NCBI GenBank assembly: GCA_965229355.1
Contig: OZ245869.1
Span: 2,046,001-2,110,000 of the forward strand
From: GCA-2737725 sp965229355
GTDB taxonomy: Bacteria > Pseudomonadota > Alphaproteobacteria > Rhodospirillales > Rhodospirillaceae
DNA: 64,000 nt
Direction of reading: 5' to 3'
The notes beneath the pieces are model-generated. The model worked only from the letters and a program-made list of their open reading frames with translations, was not told the origin of the DNA and searched no databases. Positions within the stretch are counted from its first letter, which is position 1, and each line of letters opens with the position of its first letter. The translations under genes and the position numbers were made by a program. This document shows, piece by piece, positions 43,807 to 51,894 of the stretch.

Positions 43807-44280
43807 ATGAACCACGAGTCCATCGAAATGCTTACGGGGTACATAGACGCACTCAGCTTCACGACGATTGCTCGTGTGCCTGATCCGCCGGTAACTTTTG
43901 GGATACCGACCGCAGAGCTTCGAAAAAAACTCACAATCGACGTGACTGAGTTTAACCTCAAAAAGAACCGCTATCGCTTCAAAGGCCAAATTAAAAACTG
44001 GACGTTCTGGACATTCACTGACAAAGCCGCGCCCGAGCAAACCAGCATCCACTTGACAGGTACGCTTACGAGTCAAAGGGGTCTCCATCCATATCTGACG
44101 ACCAGCCAGGTGCTGGAAATTGCGAGCGACTTAAGTGGTGTGATCACCAAGAGTGGAAGCCTCTACGAGCTTTCGAATGAGCGCGGCGAGCTCAATAACG
44201 ACGAGTTCGTTCACCTGATCTGTGTCCTTAACTCATGGGGACTTGGGGCGGATTTAAATTTGCCACCCCTTCATTACTAG
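43807..44280 (+). CDS. Unknown protein, paralogue of the gene at 36711
   Basis: 157 residues sharing with the protein at 36711: IHLTG, YLTTSQVLEIASDLSGVITKSGSLYE, GELNNDEFVHL and LNLPPLHY. It sits between an 87-residue unknown and a DEDD exonuclease gene, in a compact three-gene group. Function unknown. Confidence 0.65.
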   Translation: MNHESIEMLTGYIDALSFTTIARVPDPPVTFGIPTAELRKKLTIDVTEFNLKKNRYRFKGQIKNWTFWTFTDKAAPEQTSIHLTGTLTSQRGLHPYLTTSQVLEIASDLSGVITKSGSLYELSNERGELNNDEFVHLICVLNSWGLGADLNLPPLHY

Positions 44281-44324
44281 TCCAGGAAGCAATTAACATT
44301 CCGCCTCAATAGTAGAGCGCAGTG

Positions 44325-44849
44325 ATGGTCGACTACATCTGCATCGACATCGAAGCGTCCGGGCTTCACAAGAATTGCTATCCGATTGAGGTGGCATTGG
44401 CTCTGCCGATAACGGCCCTTGAAAAGGCCTGGCTCATTGCGCCAACACCGGAGTGGCGTGACAATGGTATCTGGGAAGAGCAGGCGGAAGCTTTGCATGG
44501 CATCACTCGTGCTGACCTTTTTCGCAATGGCGTCCTACCGGAAGTCGTCGTTGGCGAGCTCATAGTTTGCATCGGCGAAAAACAGCTGGTGTCAGATTGT
44601 CCGAGTGCGGATGGAGGATGGCTTCAGCAGCTTTTCGCCGCTGCGGACGTACATCGAGAATGGAGGATCCATGATCTCGACGAAGTTGCGCGCCGCATTA
44701 CGTGGGGTAGGGGTGTGCATCATGAAGCAGCCTTATCGGCAGCCCGGACCTATGCTCAGACAGTCTGCCCTAAAATGCACCGCGCACTTCCAGACGCACG
44801 TCACAATGCTGCGATACTTCAACACCTTAACGTGGCGCCGAGCTGTTAG
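44325..44849 (+). CDS. DEDD-family 3'-5' exonuclease (RNase T/DnaQ fold)
   Basis: 174 residues. ExoI motif has Asp8 and Glu10 (YICIDIEASGL); the ExoIII region has HRALPDARHNAAIL, with the catalytic His and Asp in the DEDDh spacing. The ExoII aspartate is probably in SDCPSADGGW. It may start with GTG at 44322. As a single-domain exonuclease in an accessory group, it may trim DNA or RNA in a defence or mobile-element role; that is inference. Confidence 0.7.
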   Translation: MVDYICIDIEASGLHKNCYPIEVALALPITALEKAWLIAPTPEWRDNGIWEEQAEALHGITRADLFRNGVLPEVVVGELIVCIGEKQLVSDCPSADGGWLQQLFAAADVHREWRIHDLDEVARRITWGRGVHHEAALSAARTYAQTVCPKMHRALPDARHNAAILQHLNVAPSC

Positions 44850-45181
44850 CCCCGGAGTGCCTCGGGAAGCGAATACCATTTTCTTATCGCGCGGTTTATT
44901 CGTTCCTAAGCGACTGGTGCTGGAGCGGTGCCAACGCGCCTAAGGATAAACACAATCTCGGGCCTGGGCAACAGGACGCGCTGGAATGAATTCGTTCACC
45001 CCCATAGCCTTGCCTTAGCTGCGTCCACAGCGAGTGAATTTTAGTGGTTTCACAGAGACCATACTAATGAGCAATAAGGCCTATTATCGCGCCAAACCAA
45101 TATGGGCCGCTGATTATGCTCAGGAGCAGCGCGCAACAGGTCGCTCCTGACTCCAGTCAGCTCTCATGATAGCCTGAATCC
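44850..45181. other. Intergenic region, no credible gene
   Basis: 332 bases. A 27-codon frame (45067-45150, MSNKAYYRAK...) has no ribosome-binding site or motif and is not called. I see no repeats or RNA gene here. Confidence 0.5.
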
Positions 45182-45742
45182 ATGATAGGCGAGAGCGACT
45201 ATTGGAAAAAACCTCTCCTCACGGGGGCGAGGTTCATCCGGAAACATATGGATGTCGAAGATATTACCCCTTCGCAGTTCGCCCGGATTGAACGCGAAAT
45301 TCTCATCGGCTTCTACTCGATTCGAAAATTGTTCGAGGCGACGGCAAAAGTCAGTCCTGAAACGCGCGATCTGAAAATCCAGCTAAAATTCTATCCGAAG
45401 CGTGCTGATCAGCCGCCTGTGGACTGGTTCAATCGGGACAAGTTCTGGGAGCTATACGACCTTGAAGTCGCTGGGGCTGAGCAGCGCGATCTGCTCTACG
45501 CCGCGCACCGGATGGTCCACAGCTTCGTCTTGCTGCTGTCGGGCGACGACGCCGGACATGGCGCATTTTTCACGAGTGATCGCGACAAGGAAGCACGCTT
45601 AAATTTCGTAAGCACGAGTGAGATTGTTCGCGTTTTTGAAGCCGTTGGAACCGACTATCCATCAGGCCTCAACGCATGGCGCGATGAGGCGACCGGCGAA
45701 ATGAAGTGGGTGGTGCCGCCGTCGCCAGAGAGTGTGCGCTAG
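45182..45742 (+). CDS. Unknown protein upstream of and overlapping the HEPN/Toprim gene
   Basis: 186 residues, mainly helical (ARIEREILIGFYSIRKLFEATAK, DLLYAAHRMVHSFVLLLSGDD). No recognised domain. Its stop overlaps the GTG start of the next gene (TAGTG), indicating coupled translation, so the two gene products probably work together. Confidence 0.65.
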   Translation: MIGESDYWKKPLLTGARFIRKHMDVEDITPSQFARIEREILIGFYSIRKLFEATAKVSPETRDLKIQLKFYPKRADQPPVDWFNRDKFWELYDLEVAGAEQRDLLYAAHRMVHSFVLLLSGDDAGHGAFFTSDRDKEARLNFVSTSEIVRVFEAVGTDYPSGLNAWRDEATGEMKWVVPPSPESVR

Positions 45743-47006
45743 TGAGAACGTCGATTGAGCTGGAAATCGCTGGGGTCTCCTTATCCTATGCCAAAAATTA
45801 TATCGGGGTTGATTTTGGCTTCCTGTTTCAGGATGGCGACGAGACGCGACGTAGATCAGACGCCATCGACTATGAGTATTATGAGGATCACCCGGATGAG
45901 ATCGCAGACCTAGAAGAGAGCGAGGCCGCTTTTGCCAGACCTCTTTCGCGCGTGCTGCCGCGTCTATCGCTCCTCGGATCCACGATACAAACCGCGCGTG
46001 CTGAATATGAGGCGGTGATCGCGGAAGCTCTAGAAATGAGTTCTGGCGAAGGGCGCGAACTTGGCCTGCTGTCGTTCGATGAATTTTGCTTGCTTGCCGC
46101 TATCCGTTGATGAGCCTCAGGGGCGGAGAGGAGTTTCACGACAAAGAAAAAGCTAAGGGCCGGCTTGCTGTAGAAGGTGACTTCGCGCGTCTGCCGTGGA
46201 CCGATAACTCGGACAGCTTCTGGTCAGAGCGAAGCTACTTCGGCGCGAAGCTCACGTTGCTGAGTGCAGAGTCTATGCTTCAGGTGTTTAGCCTCAACGC
46301 CGAAAACCTGACGGCCGAGGTGACGTGGGAGTTCGGCACTCTCGTCAGTAGCGGTTGGGCCAGCCGCTCTGAGTTTCAGCCCGGCGCAAGGCGCGTTCAA
46401 AAAGTGTTGATCGCGACCGAGGGAGCGTCCGACGCTCGGATTATCAAGCGTGCGCTTGAGGTCCTCCGCCCTGACGTCGCCGACTTTTTCAACTTTGTTG
46501 ATGTGGATGAGCGCCATCACTTTTGGGGTACCGGCAATCTCGTAAAATTTGCTGAAGGGCTTCTGCGCATCGACATCCAGAATATGGTTCTGTTCGTGTT
46601 TGATAATGACGCAGAGGGTGTTGATGCTTATCGCAAACTCGAAAATCTGAATCTCCCCGGCAACATGCGCTCGATGCTCTTGCCGAACCTAGACGAGTTT
46701 CGCAATTTTCGAGCGCTTGGGCCCGAAGGCGTTAGCATTTCCGACATAAACGGACGAGCCGCAGCAATCGAGTGCTATCTCGATCTTGAATTGCCGAACA
46801 ATGCACCCGCGCAAGTGATCTGGAGCAACTACAAGAAGGATATCGACGCGTGGCACGGAGCCTTGGAGTTCAAGGATTCCTATCAGCGTCATTTCTACGA
46901 CCAGACTGACGGTACGCTTCGGAGTGGGCGTTATGACACTACGAAGCTCTTGAAAATGTTGGACGCAGTAATAGCGCAGGCATCTCTGGTGTCGCCTGTG
47001 GTGTAG
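45742..47006 (+). pseudogene. HEPN/Toprim-type nuclease-like protein, interrupted by a one-base frameshift
   Basis: The first frame (45742-46110) gives an N-terminal HEPN/Toprim-associated domain ending LLSFDEFCLLAAIR-stop. The second frame continues at about 46104 as PLMSLRGGEEF and runs to 47006. It includes a Toprim core: Glu in KVLIATEGASDARIIKRAL and the DxD in VLFVFDNDAEG. A single extra base at about 46104 would join ...LLAAI to PLMSL in one protein of about 420 residues. Either a recent inactivating deletion, a sequencing error, or (less likely, no classical slippery site) a programmed shift. Confidence 0.72.
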
Positions 47007-47222
47007 CTGTTTACATCTACTTCCAATTCATGAGTAAGCGGTCTCACGTCGCTCCAAGTTTTACACAGCGAAACTGAATGCTATTCTATAAAACGAGATA
47101 AGTGGCGAGTTTCATAGACGCTCTAGTCCGATCAGATCGTACCCTCGTCCCATCTTTGATCATCAAACAATAGGATGAGCACACTGTCACTGATGGGTGC
47201 CTTGAGCGATAAACGCCATTCT

Positions 47223-47268
47223 CGCATTCCAGATACCAAGCCGCCACGGAGGGCCTATCTGGAATGCG
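47223..47268. repeat. Perfect 13-bp inverted repeat
   Basis: CGCATTCCAGATA (47223-47235) and TATCTGGAATGCG (47256-47268) around a 20-base GC-rich loop. It begins 2 bases past the stop of the minus-strand DUF2188 gene but has no T-run. Confidence 0.6.
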
Positions 47269-47270
47269 TA

Positions 47271-47516
47271 TCAGCCTGGCGAACGCTTCGGATCTGCTTT
47301 TCGCGGAAACGTGCGCTCTTCTTGGATTCTGCCATTTTGCTTTTGAATTTTGACAGATCCGCCATCAGTGCCAATAGCACGCTTTAACGCTCCACCAGCC
47401 GTTGCGTCGGACTTGTTTCCATATGACTTCACGGTTTTATCCGTTCGGTCATTCGTCAGATCCCACGTAGTCTTCTTCTCGTTGTACTCAAGAGTGAATT
47501 TCGGAAGTTTGGTCAC
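47271..47516 (-). CDS. DUF2188 domain protein
   Basis: 81 residues. The pattern (TWDLTNDRTDKTVKSYGNKSDATAGGALKRAIGTDGGSVKIQKQNGRIQEERTF, shown in two parts by domain: strand-rich start, then G-G-S-V-x-I-x-K-x-x-G-R-I-Q) fits DUF2188, a small double-stranded beta-fold domain common in bacteria. Function unknown. It is just downstream of the gene at 47534 on the same strand. Confidence 0.65.
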   Translation of the reverse strand: MTKLPKFTLEYNEKKTTWDLTNDRTDKTVKSYGNKSDATAGGALKRAIGTDGGSVKIQKQNGRIQEERTFPRKADPKRSPG

Positions 47517-47533
47517 GATGTTACTCCTGATTA

Positions 47534-48334
47534 TTATAGAGACGGCTTAGCTAAGACACGTGAGCGTTCAACGAATGCTATCGAGATGACCTGTTCGCTG
47601 AGTTCTTTAACTGTGGGGATGCCCAACTCTGCCGACAAAAATAGAAGCCGCGCTTGAACTTCTTCCGGCACCTTCTTTAGCGTTACTCGCTTCGGAGATT
47701 GGCCCCTAAAAGCTTTTTGCGCTTCTTGATGCGCGTTGTTCAAAATAGTCCGAACATCATCGACTGAACGCTTGGCGCGCATGTGGTAGATTTCACGCGA
47801 TGCGATATCCAGCGCTTGCTTCAGTCCGCTTTGCTCACTGTCATCGCCGGCTAAAGCCGTGCATAAGCCGTCGATCAAGTCAGCTGCGATCTGACCAGAT
47901 AGTTTGGTTGCTTTAATGTCTTGGACTATTCTGTCAGAGGATTGTTTTGCCGCCTCCGCTCGAAGGTCTGCCAGCCAAGAATCTCGTTGGAAATCTTTAG
48001 CACTCGGGACGACAACATCGAGTGCACTTATGAAATTGATCATAGCTTCCTCCGCTGTGATTCCGGTGCCTCGCACCCCAAAGGGGCCTACGTCTGCGCA
48101 GTAAGCGATGTGCGTTCGTGTTTCCTTATGAAAGAACTGCATCACTTGCGCCGTCGCCAACGAATTTATCTCGGCGATTATGGCTTCCTCATCTCGCGTT
48201 ACGTGAGGCGTCGCGACTGCATCGTCATCAGCCGGCTGCTCGGTCCGATTCAACGCTTCGCGCCTTGCACGAACGAGCTGATCGCCCTTCACGCCCCGAG
48301 CTAAGAAACCATCCTTTTTGAAGCCTAAAATCAT
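47534..48334 (-). CDS. Unknown protein with helical C-terminal half
   Basis: 266 residues, no domain recognised. The N-terminus is basic (MILGFKKDGFLARGVKGDQLVRARREAL); residues 90-260 are mostly amphipathic helices. It diverges from the dioxygenase gene, and a strong palindrome overlaps its translation start region. It may regulate itself; this is inference. Confidence 0.55.
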   Translation of the reverse strand: MILGFKKDGFLARGVKGDQLVRARREALNRTEQPADDDAVATPHVTRDEEAIIAEINSLATAQVMQFFHKETRTHIAYCADVGPFGVRGTGITAEEAMINFISALDVVVPSAKDFQRDSWLADLRAEAAKQSSDRIVQDIKATKLSGQIAADLIDGLCTALAGDDSEQSGLKQALDIASREIYHMRAKRSVDDVRTILNNAHQEAQKAFRGQSPKRVTLKKVPEEVQARLLFLSAELGIPTVKELSEQVISIAFVERSRVLAKPSL

Positions 48335-48345
48335 TTGGCACCTCT

Positions 48346-48377
48346 CAGTACCAAATATATACTATTTTTTGGTACTG
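48346..48377. promoter_or_regulatory. Divergent operator palindrome
   Basis: Arms CAGTACCAAA (48346-48355) and TTTGGTACTG (48368-48377) are exact complements separated by 12 AT-rich bases (TATATACTATTT). The site lies between the divergent genes at 48334 and 48450, so a dimeric repressor bound there could control both. Confidence 0.6.
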
Positions 48378-48449
48378 GCAACATTAAAGGTTGCACAATT
48401 CTGCGATTTCTTTCAGAGGTCAGGCCCAGTTCGACGGAAACGATGAGAC

Positions 48450-49478
48450 ATGATTGTTCGAGAGTTAACCATTCCAGGCCTTCCGGTCGCGGTACATCGC
48501 GCCATCCAGGCGAGTGGTCAACAACTCCACATCTCGAACTTGCCGGCGCTGGCGCACAGCTTATTACCAACCATAACTTCGAGACTGGATGCAAATGTGC
48601 AAGCCCAGTTGAAGCAATCGATAAATGCCGCTGTTCCAAAGCTGGTCGTGAAGAATGCTTTCGCGATCGTCGACAATGCGCTCGGCCGTACGCCTGATGG
48701 CTTCATCAAACATCCAAGCGATCCGACGTGGTTGACGGCCGCAGTCTCCGCTTTGACGGTAATGAGCATAGCAGGATTGCAAGCGACCTCATTCGCTGGC
48801 GAAAATAAAGGTGAATTGTTCGTGCACTTGGTTCCGGAGAACACATCCGCGACCGGCCGAAACGCCGAGCAATCAACAGCATTTATGACGGGACATACGG
48901 ACGCATTGCCGTTTCCATTTCCGGCTGAATTTGATCCAGCCAACGTAAGTCTACCACCACCAGCTCCAGATTTCGTCGTTTTGGCGGCACTTCGCAATCC
49001 AGGTGACGTTCCTACAACTGTGTCGCCTCTCGATGTTTTGCGCACGCACATGGCTGATGATCCTTCGTTCAATACGAAGGTTTCAGATGCACTCTTCCAA
49101 CGGCACTTCGGTTTTAAGAGCCAGAGCAGTTGGGACATGGAGTATTATCTGCCGTCTGCACCGATTTTGATGGACGACCAACGCGGGACACTGATCCGGT
49201 TCAGTATCGGCGGTACTCAAGTTCTGCCGGGCGCGCCGGAAGAGGCGGTGACAGCGTACCATCTGCTTTCCGAGGCTTTGAAGCAAAATAGGCAGCAAGT
49301 TGTCTTGAAGCCGGGCGATATCATGTTGATCAACAACAGGACTAGCCTGCACGGTCGCGAACGGGTGAGCTATTTGCCAGAGGGTAACTCTCGGTGGTTG
49401 CTGCGAACATATGGATATTACTCATCCACACCACGTCGCATCATAAGTCCATATTGGACGAAGGCCGAGCCTTGTTAA
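48450..49478 (+). CDS. Fe(II)/2-oxoglutarate-dependent oxygenase (TauD/clavaminate synthase type)
   Basis: 342 residues. The iron ligands are the HTD motif (His149, Asp151 in MTGHTDALPFP) and the distal His301 (SLHGRERVSY). Arg315 or Arg319 (RWLLRTY) would hold 2-oxoglutarate. It would hydroxylate or desaturate a small molecule or an amino-acid side chain. No biosynthetic partner is adjacent. Converges on the immA gene with a 4-base overlap. Confidence 0.78.
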   Translation: MIVRELTIPGLPVAVHRAIQASGQQLHISNLPALAHSLLPTITSRLDANVQAQLKQSINAAVPKLVVKNAFAIVDNALGRTPDGFIKHPSDPTWLTAAVSALTVMSIAGLQATSFAGENKGELFVHLVPENTSATGRNAEQSTAFMTGHTDALPFPFPAEFDPANVSLPPPAPDFVVLAALRNPGDVPTTVSPLDVLRTHMADDPSFNTKVSDALFQRHFGFKSQSSWDMEYYLPSAPILMDDQRGTLIRFSIGGTQVLPGAPEEAVTAYHLLSEALKQNRQQVVLKPGDIMLINNRTSLHGRERVSYLPEGNSRWLLRTYGYYSSTPRRIISPYWTKAEPC

Positions 49479-49996
49479 TCAGAGAAAAGAGATAGCAACC
49501 TAATCGTCATCGCTTGCATGCTGACTTCGTAAAGTGAGGCCAACTTCCTCAGGTCTTCCTCACTGGTCATATCGATGTCCTGAGCGGCGACATCTTGCTT
49601 TAGCCACGCCGCCGGCATGAGAAGATTAGCTGCAAACGCATTGGCCTCGCGTTCATCGAGGTGTTCCGCGGTCGTGGAGCGTATATCGCGAAGGTTGACA
49701 CGAAACTCTTGGTCAACGTGAACCTCTTCGCCGTCATGAAGCATCAAGTGCCCCAACTCGTGCGCAATCGTGAAGCGCTGACGCAAGTCATTGTGCAGAG
49801 AATTCACGACGATGACATTGCCTGACTCAGCACGAAACAGAATTCCCGAAATGTCCTTTTCGAGTTCCATGCGCTTGATGGCGACATTATTCGCTTCAGC
49901 AATTGCCTCAACGTCGACCGGAGGCTTGATCTGATCGGCAAGCAGTTCATCAACGCGTCGGCGAATACGGGTGTAACCAATCCGTACTCGGATCAC
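49475..49996 (-). CDS. ImmA/IrrE-type metallopeptidase
   Basis: 173 residues with the zinc-peptidase motif HELGHLMLH and the downstream Glu region EREANAFAANLLMP. ImmA-type enzymes cleave or relieve an XRE-family repressor in response to a signal. It overlaps the xre gene just upstream by 4 bases, the classical xre-immA pair. Confidence 0.88.
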   Translation of the reverse strand: MIRVRIGYTRIRRRVDELLADQIKPPVDVEAIAEANNVAIKRMELEKDISGILFRAESGNVIVVNSLHNDLRQRFTIAHELGHLMLHDGEEVHVDQEFRVNLRDIRSTTAEHLDEREANAFAANLLMPAAWLKQDVAAQDIDMTSEEDLRKLASLYEVSMQAMTIRLLSLFSD

Positions 49997-50295
49997 GACC
50001 CGCTCGCTTGTTCTGACTTAATCGTGTCGATTACCTTCAGCACGTCCTCACGTCCCGCAAGTTTGTCAGCTGCTTTTTCTTCTCGCGCTTCGACCAACTG
50101 CGACGGATTTGCGTTCAGCGCTTTTGCGATGTCGACCATTTGATGGAGCAGCACGCGTTGGCGGCCGCTTTCAATATTTGTGATTGATGCGCGAGACAGA
50201 GACACGCGATTCGCGAGTTCTTCTTGGGTGATTTTTCGATTTTCGCGCAGCTCCTTCACCCGATTTCCGAATAGTTTATAAACGCGTTTTTCCAT
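49993..50295 (-). CDS. XRE family repressor, partner of ImmA
   Basis: 100 residues with a helix-turn-helix at residues 13-67 (LRENRKITQEELANRVSLSRASITNIESGRQR). It diverges from the ubiquitin-like operon. Its likely operators are the TTACAAAC/GTTTGTAA elements in the divergent promoter region. The minus-strand promoter TTGAAA-17-TATCAT (50359-50364, 50336-50341) fits this gene. Confidence 0.85.
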   Translation of the reverse strand: MEKRVYKLFGNRVKELRENRKITQEELANRVSLSRASITNIESGRQRVLLHQMVDIAKALNANPSQLVEAREEKAADKLAGREDVLKVIDTIKSEQASGS

Positions 50296-50482
50296 TGTGG
50301 CTCCCGGGGGTAGGCTTTTAAAGTTCTGATTTTAAATGATAATCTGGTTTGACAAGCCTTTCAATAAGGCTTTTATTACAAACAGTTTGTAAAAGCGTTA
50401 ATGAGGCAATGTTTGTAATATTGACATTTCGTTTTCGTTTGCATACGGTCACTCCATCGCAACTTACCGATAGGAGCTCCAA
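50296..50482. promoter_or_regulatory. Divergent promoter/operator region, xre-immA versus Bil operon
   Basis: Leftward promoter: TTGAAA (50359-50364) and TATCAT (50336-50341, minus strand), 17-base spacer. Rightward: TTGACA (50421-50426), with a weak -10 TACGGT at 50444-50449. TTACAAACAGTTTGTAA (50376-50392) is a perfect 17-bp palindrome. A further half-site GTTTGTA (50411-50417) abuts the rightward -35 box. A ribosome-binding site TAGGAGC precedes the first Bil gene. This is the arrangement expected for repression by the XRE protein and release by ImmA. Confidence 0.65.
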
Positions 50483-50974
50483 ATGGAAAAGCCGGATAGC
50501 AAGGAATTGGTGGAAATCTTGTTCGCCCAAGAAGGCCATCGTGATCCGAAGGTGGATAAAGTTGGCTCTAAAGTCACGGTCAGTGACTTCTTGAAACACG
50601 TCACCCAGGGTGACCCCGCCGAGTTTGAGTTTTCGAGCGAAGATGCCAACGAACCGATCGGAAACGACCTCCTGATCGGTGATGTTGCCCGTCGCGGTGG
50701 CCAAGCTGTGTTCCACGTTTCGCGTCGCGGCCTCATCGCAGTTCATGTGACGTTCAACGGCCGCGTTATCAGCAAAGACTTCCGCCCGAACGTGACGATG
50801 AACACGATTGTGATTTGGGCAATGCGTGAACTCCGTCTCGACGGCGTGCCATCGGACTACCAACTCAAATACCGCGACCAGCTTTTGCCCCCGGGTGATC
50901 ACTTGGGGCAAATCACGCATGGCGCCAAGGAAATCAAGCTCACTCTTGTCATGAAGATTAAGCCGCAGGGGTAA
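50483..50974 (+). CDS. Ubiquitin-like modifier protein (BilA-type)
   Basis: 163 residues. Residues about 84-161 form a beta-grasp ubiquitin-like domain (LIAVHVTFNGRVISKDF, TMNTIVIWAMRELRLDG, YQLKYRDQLLPPGDHLG, KEIKLTLVMKI). The first 80 residues are acidic and less clear, perhaps a second, divergent domain. The protein ends in PQG, so the C-terminal Gly may be ready for adenylation. It is the first of four genes whose order (Ubl, E2, JAB, E1) matches bacterial ISG15-like (Bil) anti-phage systems. Confidence 0.75.
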   Translation: MEKPDSKELVEILFAQEGHRDPKVDKVGSKVTVSDFLKHVTQGDPAEFEFSSEDANEPIGNDLLIGDVARRGGQAVFHVSRRGLIAVHVTFNGRVISKDFRPNVTMNTIVIWAMRELRLDGVPSDYQLKYRDQLLPPGDHLGQITHGAKEIKLTLVMKIKPQG

Positions 50975-50977
50975 ATC

Positions 50978-51490
50978 ATGAGCTTGGACGAAACTGCATT
51001 GAACGCCTCGATCGCGAGTTCGAGTTTTCGGATCGGGGTGGCGCGTAGCAAATGGCGGCACGTGAAAACTGATTTCCCTCACGTGTACTTCCAAATTGCT
51101 CTGCCGAAAAATAAACCGGGTCCAGAATGGGTTCTCATTCGGGTCAAGTGCGATGGCTTTCCAGCCATCGCGCCTACTGCTCAGCTTTGGGACGCCCGCA
51201 CAAACGCGGCACTGCCTGACAACCTCCGCCCCTTTGGTGCTACGGGGTTGCTGATCCAGTTCTCAGCCTGGGGAGCATGTCTCTATCACCCGATTGACCG
51301 TGTCGCCCGCGACCATTGGCCTGGCAAATTCCAGGAACTGGTGTGGTTGCCAGGCTCATCCATCGCTGCATTTTTGGAAGTGGTTCATGATCTCTGCAAT
51401 GATTCGGCGTATGTCCGCTGCGATGCGCCCGCAGCAGCGGCTGAAATGCAACAAGTTCCTCTGGAAGAAATTGCTGCTCAAGCTGCGTGA
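50978..51490 (+). CDS. E2-like conjugating enzyme (BilB-type)
   Basis: 170 residues. The core looks like a UBC fold: RVKCDGFPAIAPTAQLWD, followed by the candidate catalytic cysteine Cys101 in WGACLYHPIDRVA. His104 and Asp107 close by fit bacterial E2-like proteins. It would take the modifier from E1 and pass it to a target. It begins 3 bases after the modifier gene and overlaps the next gene. Confidence 0.72.
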   Translation: MSLDETALNASIASSSFRIGVARSKWRHVKTDFPHVYFQIALPKNKPGPEWVLIRVKCDGFPAIAPTAQLWDARTNAALPDNLRPFGATGLLIQFSAWGACLYHPIDRVARDHWPGKFQELVWLPGSSIAAFLEVVHDLCNDSAYVRCDAPAAAAEMQQVPLEEIAAQAA

Positions 51491-51893
51491 ACGCGGGCAA
51501 GGGCGCCAGGAAAGCGGTGCTTTTTTGCTGGGTCGCGAGATTGATGGCGTTCGGGTCATTGAAGATTTCATTCTTTATGACGACGTCGATCCGAACGCCT
51601 TGCGCGGTATCATCATGTTTGATGGCTCCAAAATGGATAAGGTTTGGCAACGCTGCGAAGCCACTGGACTACAAGTGGTTGCGGATGTGCACACTCATCC
51701 ATACGGATATCAGCAAAGCCACATCGATCAAGCGAACCCGATGATTCCACAATCAGGGCACATCGCGATGATCGTTCCCAATTTTGCTCAGCAGTTGTTC
51801 GGCCCCGAGCAAGTCGGCATTTTCGAGTACCGGGGTAAGGGGCGCTGGAAAGATCACAGCGCCACGCGGTATCTCGCATTGTCATGGTGGTAA
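51423..51893 (+). CDS. JAB/MPN metallopeptidase (deubiquitinase-like, BilC-type)
   Basis: 156 residues from the ATG at 51423, the in-frame start that best matches JAB lengths; it overlaps the E2 gene by 68 bases. JAMM zinc site: Glu30 (RQESGAFLLG), His90-x-His92 (VHTHPYGYQQS), Asp102 (SHID). Enzymes of this group cut an isopeptide or the C-terminal extension of the modifier. Confidence 0.85.
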   Translation: MRPQQRLKCNKFLWKKLLLKLRERGQGRQESGAFLLGREIDGVRVIEDFILYDDVDPNALRGIIMFDGSKMDKVWQRCEATGLQVVADVHTHPYGYQQSHIDQANPMIPQSGHIAMIVPNFAQQLFGPEQVGIFEYRGKGRWKDHSATRYLALSWW

Positions 51894-51894
51894 A

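Noticed and set aside
45067..45150. 27-codon frame before the HEPN/Toprim locus
   Set aside because: No ribosome-binding site, motif or context supports it.
46086..46110. Programmed frameshift in the HEPN/Toprim gene
   Set aside because: No X_XXY_YYZ slippery sequence or downstream pseudoknot was visible; a simple indel or read error is more likely, but it stays open.
50318..51094. Long minus-strand frame opposite the modifier gene
   Set aside because: It is the mirror of the modifier coding sequence, and its product is rich in His/Val without a family pattern.
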